Notes under the pieces: model-generated | What the model saw: only the letters and a program-made list of their open reading frames with translations | Database searches by the model: none | Told to the model about the DNA's origin: nothing | Source: Plantago ovata | Taxonomy: Eukaryota > Streptophyta > Magnoliopsida > Lamiales > Plantaginaceae | DNA: 64,000 bases | Reading direction: 5' to 3' | NCBI GenBank assembly: GCA_028274465.1 | Contig: CM051458.1 | Coordinates: 22,955,566 to 23,019,565 of the forward strand | Position numbers and translations under genes: made by a program | Shown: positions 59,512 through 64,000 of the stretch, piece by piece | Position numbering within the stretch: position 1 is the stretch's first letter | Layout: every line of letters starts with the position of its first letter

Positions 59512-61088
59512 TGTTAGGAAACTTGTAATTTTGATGAGCAATTAACCATGCTAAATTAAGGAAAGTCCAGTAACTAGTACTCTTAAGGTCCATAGGAATT
59601 TAGAATTTTAAGGACATTGTAAAAGAGGAACGTTTGCTGAAGACTTAGAGTAGGTGCTAGATAGGTTGGTTTTATCGCTTATGATGTATCTTGTTTTCTG
59701 AAAAGAAATACAACCTATTGAAGCATTTGCTGATGATGTACTTTGTTTACACAAACAAACTATTGAAGCATTTAGAAACCGCTCAGAAACTTGAAGAATT
59801 CGAAGATCTGAAGACTAGAAGATTTCTGAAGACTGGTATCTACAAAGGCACATGTTGCTCAGAAAGTGGAAACTTCAGCAACAGCATTGCATAAGTGAAA
59901 ATCTAAACGACAGAGTAGGTTGTGCTTGCTGAAACTGAGACTGACCACTTGCTGATGAACATTTGTGACCTCTTGCTGAAAGTACTTGCATTTGCGCTCC
60001 AATGATACTGTTTGAATTTCATTTCAAATATGCATTAAATGCAAAGCATGCACGCGAAGGACATGAAGACTAGAAGACAACAAAGGACGCTGTTGAAAGT
60101 ACAAAAGCAAGATAGTGACATCTTAAGGAACAAAAGCCTTAGAACTTAAAATTCAAACGGCTCCTTATTTTCACTATAAATAGGGGTCATCCGGCAAAGA
60201 GTTGAAGTGTGTCAACAACGTGATCAAACTCTCACTTGTGCTTAAACTCACATACCCTTCAATACTCTTCACTGCCATTGATCCGTTCCAAGACTTAAAG
60301 CTTGAAAAAGCTACTTCTAAAGAAGTAGAACTTACACGGCTAAGAAATTAGTTAAGTGTTCTTTTTTTCTTTCGAACAAGAACAAGTCTTGACACCAGAA
60401 ACAGTCAAACTTGTTTACTGCAAAGTATTCAAAGTTTTGTTTCTTAGATTACTTGTTGTAACTGAATAAGTTATAATTAAGTTATCTCATCCCAAACCTC
60501 TCTAACTGAAAATACACCCTTTCAGGCGTGATATTCATGGGGAACTTAATCGAGCATAGTGTTGCTGATTAAAAGTCCCAAGTTTGGTGGAGAACTAGGT
60601 TACGTTTTCTAGTTAGGTTGGAAACGAAGCAAGTGTGCTTTGGTTTCTGTTTGGACCGCTCTAGATAGGTGTTGTAAGGATCCTCAAACTTATCTTAGTG
60701 GATTCTGTCCTAGAAAGGACAAAGTAGATTAGTTAAGAGATTACGCCACTCTCAGATACCACTATTAAAAGTGTTTTTGTGATTTACTTACTGCATTTAG
60801 TTTTCAGCAAAGCATATCTATCTGTACACAGTCACTCACTTCACTTGCTGAAACTATCACTTACTGACAAAAACACTTATTGTATCAAAGACTTTCGCTC
60901 TCTGATTAAGTATCAGCAAAACTAGTTACTGTGAAGTAACTTGCTCTTGCTGAGATAGTTAAGTATCAGCAAACTCATTACTGAAAAGTAATAAGTACTT
61001 GCTGAGAAAGTTTTTAAACAACGAAAGTTTGAAAAGACTATTCACCCCCCCCCCCCTAGTCTTTTCTTGTTGTTTAAAGGGACCAACA
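59512..61088 (+). repeat. Sirevirus 3' LTR
   Basis: 1,577 bp, the same length as the 5' LTR, with about 30 differences by eye. It is followed by the TSD taaag (61089-61093) and the F-box gene intron. Confidence 0.93.
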
Positions 61089-61152
61089 TAAAGTTTATCT
61101 ACAAGAAATAAAATATAAATAATAATACAAAAACACAGCCTAATTACATTAC

Positions 61153-61318
61153 CAATAACATTCGATGGAAGCTTTCAGGATTATCATTGCGATAACAATC
61201 TATCATGAATTCCTGCTCAGATGAAGTAGGTGACTTCCATGCAACTTTAGGAACACCATCAAAGTTAACATTTGCGTAAAATTCTGGCTCTTTGCATATG
61301 TTGGTAAATTTCTTATCA
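61153..61318 (-). CDS. F-box-like protein, exon 2
   Basis: 166-bp exon on the minus strand between an acceptor (gaaattcag, 61319-61321) and a donor (gtaatg, from 61152). It continues exon 1 in phase 2 and reads DKKFTNICKEPEFYANVNFD and PESFHRMLL, the stretch after the F-box in At2g35280/At1g67623-like proteins (family pattern: CKxFxxIxxxPxVYxxVSLD). Exons 1 and 2 sum to 270 bp, 90 codons, leaving phase 0 for exon 3 at 8982. The Sirevirus lies 60 bp downstream in the intron. Confidence 0.78.
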
Positions 61319-61413
61319 CTGAATTTCGAACAGTAGTACAATTAATAAACAAAGCAACACCAAAGTTAATTTTAAATACTAAAAAATATTATATATTTAA
61401 AATAAACACTTAC

Positions 61414-61517
61414 AGCAACAAAGCCTTCCTACTACAATCGACGTTCAAGATTGCAAGACGCATTATGATTTGTTTCTGCACATCATATGGAAGAACACTC
61501 CAATTCACGCCCTCCAT
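61414..61517 (-). CDS. F-box-like protein, exon 1 (F-box)
   Basis: The ATG at 61517-61515 opens MEGVNWSVLPYDVQKQIIM, with the LPxDVxxxII core of plant F-box domains; the rest of the F-box is short (RLAILNVDCSRKALL). The exon ends at a good donor (gtaagtg, from 61413). F-box proteins bind SKP1 and bring substrates to the SCF ubiquitin ligase. The spliced product, with exons 2 and 3, would be 233 residues, close to the usual size for this group. Promoter elements upstream (61518-61700) are not clear. Confidence 0.75.
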
Positions 61518-61777
61518 GTTGAGCTCAATTTTTCGACCACTATATTAGGTTTTTGTAGTATTTATATTACTTAATTATGCTAATTTTTCGAGTGTTATTA
61601 TGTTTAATTAAGGGTACAAATTTACAACAGAATTAATAAGCAATCTTATTCCGAAAACTGTGTTATATTTCATTAGTTTGAAAATAAAAATAAGGAATAA
61701 AGATATTCGAAATTAAGTAAAAATTCAATTGCCAAGTAAACAATACCAGTATTCAATGTTATTAATAATGATCGAAT
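61518..61777. other. AT-rich upstream region of the F-box-like gene
   Basis: 260 bp of AT-rich sequence; nothing else can be supported. Confidence 0.4.
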
Positions 61778-61858
61778 AAAAAACTGTGGCCGAGTGAAAT
61801 GTGGTTATTGATATCATCTACACCACCCAAGTTCAATTCTCTTTGGCCACAGTTTTTT
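61778..61858 (+). repeat. tRNA-like sequence with 14-bp inverted repeat, copy 1
   Basis: The arms aaaaaactgtggcc (61778-61791) and ggccacagtttttt (61845-61858) are perfect complements. Between them, tggccgagtg resembles a Pol III A box and gttcaattctc a B box. It could be a tRNA relic or the head of a SINE. No clear anticodon arm can be folded by eye. Confidence 0.4.
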
Positions 61859-62128
61859 TATGTTTGAATTTGAACTGATTTGCAATTTTTATTTTTTATA
61901 ATTCAATTAATTGTGTCAACGGATTTATTTTTAATTCCGGATTGTTTCTTGCCTATATATTAATTAACATTTCAATTCATCATTTAAATTTAAAACTTAT
62001 ATATTTTCAATTCCATAATGTATTTTGCCTCGAATTTAATTAACATTTTAATGCAACAGTTCTAAATAATAATAATTTGATTATTAAGATGATTTCTATT
62101 AATTCGATTATTACGAAACTCAAAGCAA

Positions 62129-62187
<59 letters not shown>

Positions 62188-62212
62188 CAACAACAACAAC
62201 AATAACAATAAT
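62129..62212. repeat. Compound microsatellite (TAA)n-(CAA)n
   Basis: About 18 TAA/ATA units run into about eight ACA units with two interruptions. The minus-strand poly-Leu ORF across it is an artefact. Confidence 0.95.
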
Positions 62213-62278
62213 GTAATCTGATTTGATAAATAAAATAAACACAAAAAATTCAAGGTTACATAGATCATTACTCCATAA

Positions 62279-62873
62279 CTAAAGGCCTTCAATAGAAGAC
62301 TGAAAATAGAAATAACGATTGAATGTTCGAATATCAATGTCAGCAAGGCATTCGTAGCATGTAGTATCGTAATAGTGACAACACTTAATCCACTCTTTTA
62401 CTACAAAACGAACGATTATCAAAATTGTTTTCGAATATTCCATCATGTATCTTGTAAATTTGAGTGCATAGTGACTGTCGTCACAACTTGATACTCGTCA
62501 ATCCTCCAGGATTGCTTGCTACTTCTTTGAAGACAGTGAAGCCTTGTTGCCTCACTGCACTATTCGGATCGACCATTCTACAAATGCACGAAGCATATGT
62601 GGCCATTTTGTGAGAGTGCTAGCATCTCAAGCAAATAAGGCACCCTGCGAAAAATCTTGTACTCGAACACATCGACCTGTAGAATATAGTTAATAAGTTG
62701 AATATAAAATTTGTTCAAATATACATGCAGAAATAAGTAATCAACCAAATACATACTATGAGCATGCTATAGTAAGTGTCCAACGTAGCCAATGGATGAA
62801 TTGGGATTGAAGAGACGTCAAGATCCTCATAAAATCGATGAATACCAAATATGATCTTGAACGCTTTCATGCT
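62279..62873 (-). pseudogene. Degenerate paralogue of the F-box-like gene
   Basis: An exon-3-like piece (62676-62279) follows an acceptor (ttctacag) and reads VDVFEYKIFRRVPYLLEMLA, then in another frame GHTYASCICRMVDPNS and QQGFTVFKEVAS, then in a third SSCDDSHYALKF and CYECLADIDIRTFNRYFYF. These match, in order, SDVFEHMKW, GHPYGRYTSMIVKLLS, RGFNELMDIL, LEECRFYLC and CRRCMADFE of the gene next door. An exon-2-like piece (about 62873-62757) has FYEDLDVSSIP, matching FYANVNFDGVP. At least two frame changes break it. No convincing F-box exon was found upstream. Confidence 0.6.
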
Positions 62874-63776
62874 ACAGTTAACAACCATCAAGATCCAATA
62901 ATAAGAAATTCGTATAATTTGAAAATAACAAATCTAAGAAATCAAAATATTATTCATACCAAATGAGAACTTCACCACCATAAACGTAACTGTTGAGAGT
63001 GACTATCAACAGCAAGATAGAGTGATTGAACGTACCCTCGCCAATTATATTTTGGAACATTCGAACTCGATTGTTAATATTCGACTGAGCCACCTTCAAA
63101 CCAAATGGAGTCCTCATTTTCGCTAAATGTAGTGATGAATTCAATTAAACAGACTTCAATTTTATAGTACATTGTTAGTAGTCTAAATATGGTACTCTCA
63201 TTACTGCAAAATCGAATGTTTTATATATAATGTCTGACTAACAAAAATGTTGAATTCTAAATATGGTTAAGATTTTAAAAGTGTTAGACTAATTGATCTG
63301 TATTAAATCAGTGATTCCGATTATATATGGAATTTGTACTCTCTCTGAGATGCAAACGCATATATATAGTGAGAGTTTTGGCATCAACAAAATATGGTAT
63401 TCGAGATTTCCATATTGTCTCCGTATATAAGTTGGCACGTTAATGAAGTCATAAAAATGCAAAAGAATAATTGAATTGATTATGCAAAATTTCAAGCAAT
63501 CAAACGAATTTTTACAAAGATACTGACCTAGGATTCAGTCAAACAAAATCCTTTAAATTTAGAGTGTTTTAAATACAGAAAGAATCGAGAATCAATACCA
63601 TAATTTGCCTAAAGCGTGTAGTGAAATACATTGCTTTATTTAAACAATTTATTAAAGATGGAAGGTCTACGCCCTATGCTTACTTCCACAAATTTGAAAA
63701 ATTCGACTTCGAGTATTAAACGTAAAAGCATATTAAGTCAAGTACCAGTATCAAATGTTATCAACAATAAACGATT
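62874..63776. other. AT-rich right flank without a supported gene
   Basis: A 64-codon minus-strand ORF (63144-62950) may be what remains of another exon of the paralogue, but I cannot match it. Otherwise AT-rich with no recognisable feature. Confidence 0.35.
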
Positions 63777-63848
63777 AAAAAGCTGTGGCCGAGGGGAATG
63801 TAGTGAGTTTCACCACCCGGTTTCAATTCCCTCCGGCAACAGCTTTCA
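63777..63848 (+). repeat. tRNA-like sequence with inverted repeat, copy 2
   Basis: Diverged copy of 61778-61858 two kilobases away. The arms aaaagctgt and acagcttt flank tggccgagggg (A-box-like) and ggtttcaattccc (B-box-like). The 40 bp before it also match those before copy 1 (accagta-tcaatgtta). Confidence 0.4.
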
Positions 63849-64000
63849 GTTATGGATTTTTCTTTATCATATGGTGGATTCTAAAAATAGATTATTGTTA
63901 AATAGAGAACAGAAACAAATTAACCACTGATTTAAATATATAGCAATTGTCAAAACATATAATTAATTTTTAATGAAAAAAACATTGTTAATGAATAATT

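Larger units (their letters stand above)
9058..61088 (+). mobile_element. Sirevirus-type Ty1/copia retrotransposon carrying 37 kb of nested insertions
   Basis: Two 1,577-bp LTRs (9058-10634 and 59512-61088) begin TGTTAGGAAA and end CCAACA, and are flanked by the TSD taaag. A primer-binding site for initiator tRNA-Met follows the left LTR, and a polypurine tract (aaaaagggggaaatt) precedes the right one. The gene order is gag, protease, integrase, RT, RNase H, then an extra ORF after pol. Integrase before RT places it in Ty1/copia; the post-pol ORF, a second internal polypurine-like tract (aagggggaattttcagcaag, 16968-16987) and a hairpin array fit the Sirevirus genus. By eye the LTRs differ at roughly 30 sites (about 2 percent). 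It sits in intron 2 of the F-box-like gene, in the opposite orientation. Confidence 0.93.

Noticed and set aside
62062..62346. 94-codon ORF with a long Leu run
   Set aside because: Artefact of the (TAA)n microsatellite.

Overview
This is eukaryotic nuclear DNA from a flowering plant, most likely a eudicot. It has spliced genes with GT-AG introns, a phloem sieve-element-occlusion gene, a gibberellin 2-oxidase-like gene, plant-type F-box genes, and mostly plant LTR retrotransposons. I cannot name the species. A run of exactly 100 N at 8150-8249 marks a scaffold join.

Left flank (1-9057): the 3' end of an L1-type LINE with a poly(A) tail (1-1134); a tRNA-type SINE inserted inside a perfect palindrome (1231-1437); a seven-exon sieve element occlusion gene on + (2743-5744); tail to tail with it, a three-exon gibberellin 2-oxidase-like gene on - (6074-7904) that is badly frame-broken; then the last exon of an F-box-like gene on - (8551-8982).

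Middle (9058-61088): one 52-kb insertion in intron 2 of that F-box gene. The outer element is a Sirevirus-type Ty1/copia retrotransposon with two 1,577-bp LTRs and the target duplication taaag. It carries gag, pol and a very long post-pol ('env-like') ORF. That ORF is cut at 19994/57148 by a 37-kb nested block. The block holds (a) a second, Angela/Tork-like copia in the order internal-LTR-partial internal-LTR, (b) a 17.7-kb Tat-type Ty3/gypsy element on - (23316-40998, TSD cacgt) inserted in that copia, (c) a gag-only TR-GAG element (31059-36648, TSD cttga) inserted in the Tat reverse transcriptase, (d) a 5'-truncated LINE with an open RT-RNase H frame (45638-48287), inserted in a copia LTR, and (e) two more TR-GAG-like elements facing each other (about 48951-57147).

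Right flank (61089-64000): exons 2 and 1 of the same F-box gene, a degenerate paralogue of it (62279-62873), two tRNA-like inverted-repeat sequences and a compound microsatellite. The F-box exons on the two sides of the insertion join in one 233-codon frame, so the gene may still be spliced across the element.

The most notable signals are the F-box gene with a retroelement-filled intron; a TMV-like leaky stop (UAG-CAA-UUA) between gag-pro and RT of the Tat element; an antisense gene with three coding introns inside the same element; a hairpin array and saturation with TTGCTGA in the Sirevirus; paired hairpins shared by all three TR-GAG elements; and three in-frame intron-like segments in the env-like ORF. 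Many frame breaks look like single-base losses in short homopolymers, so either gene decay or long-read consensus error must be considered.
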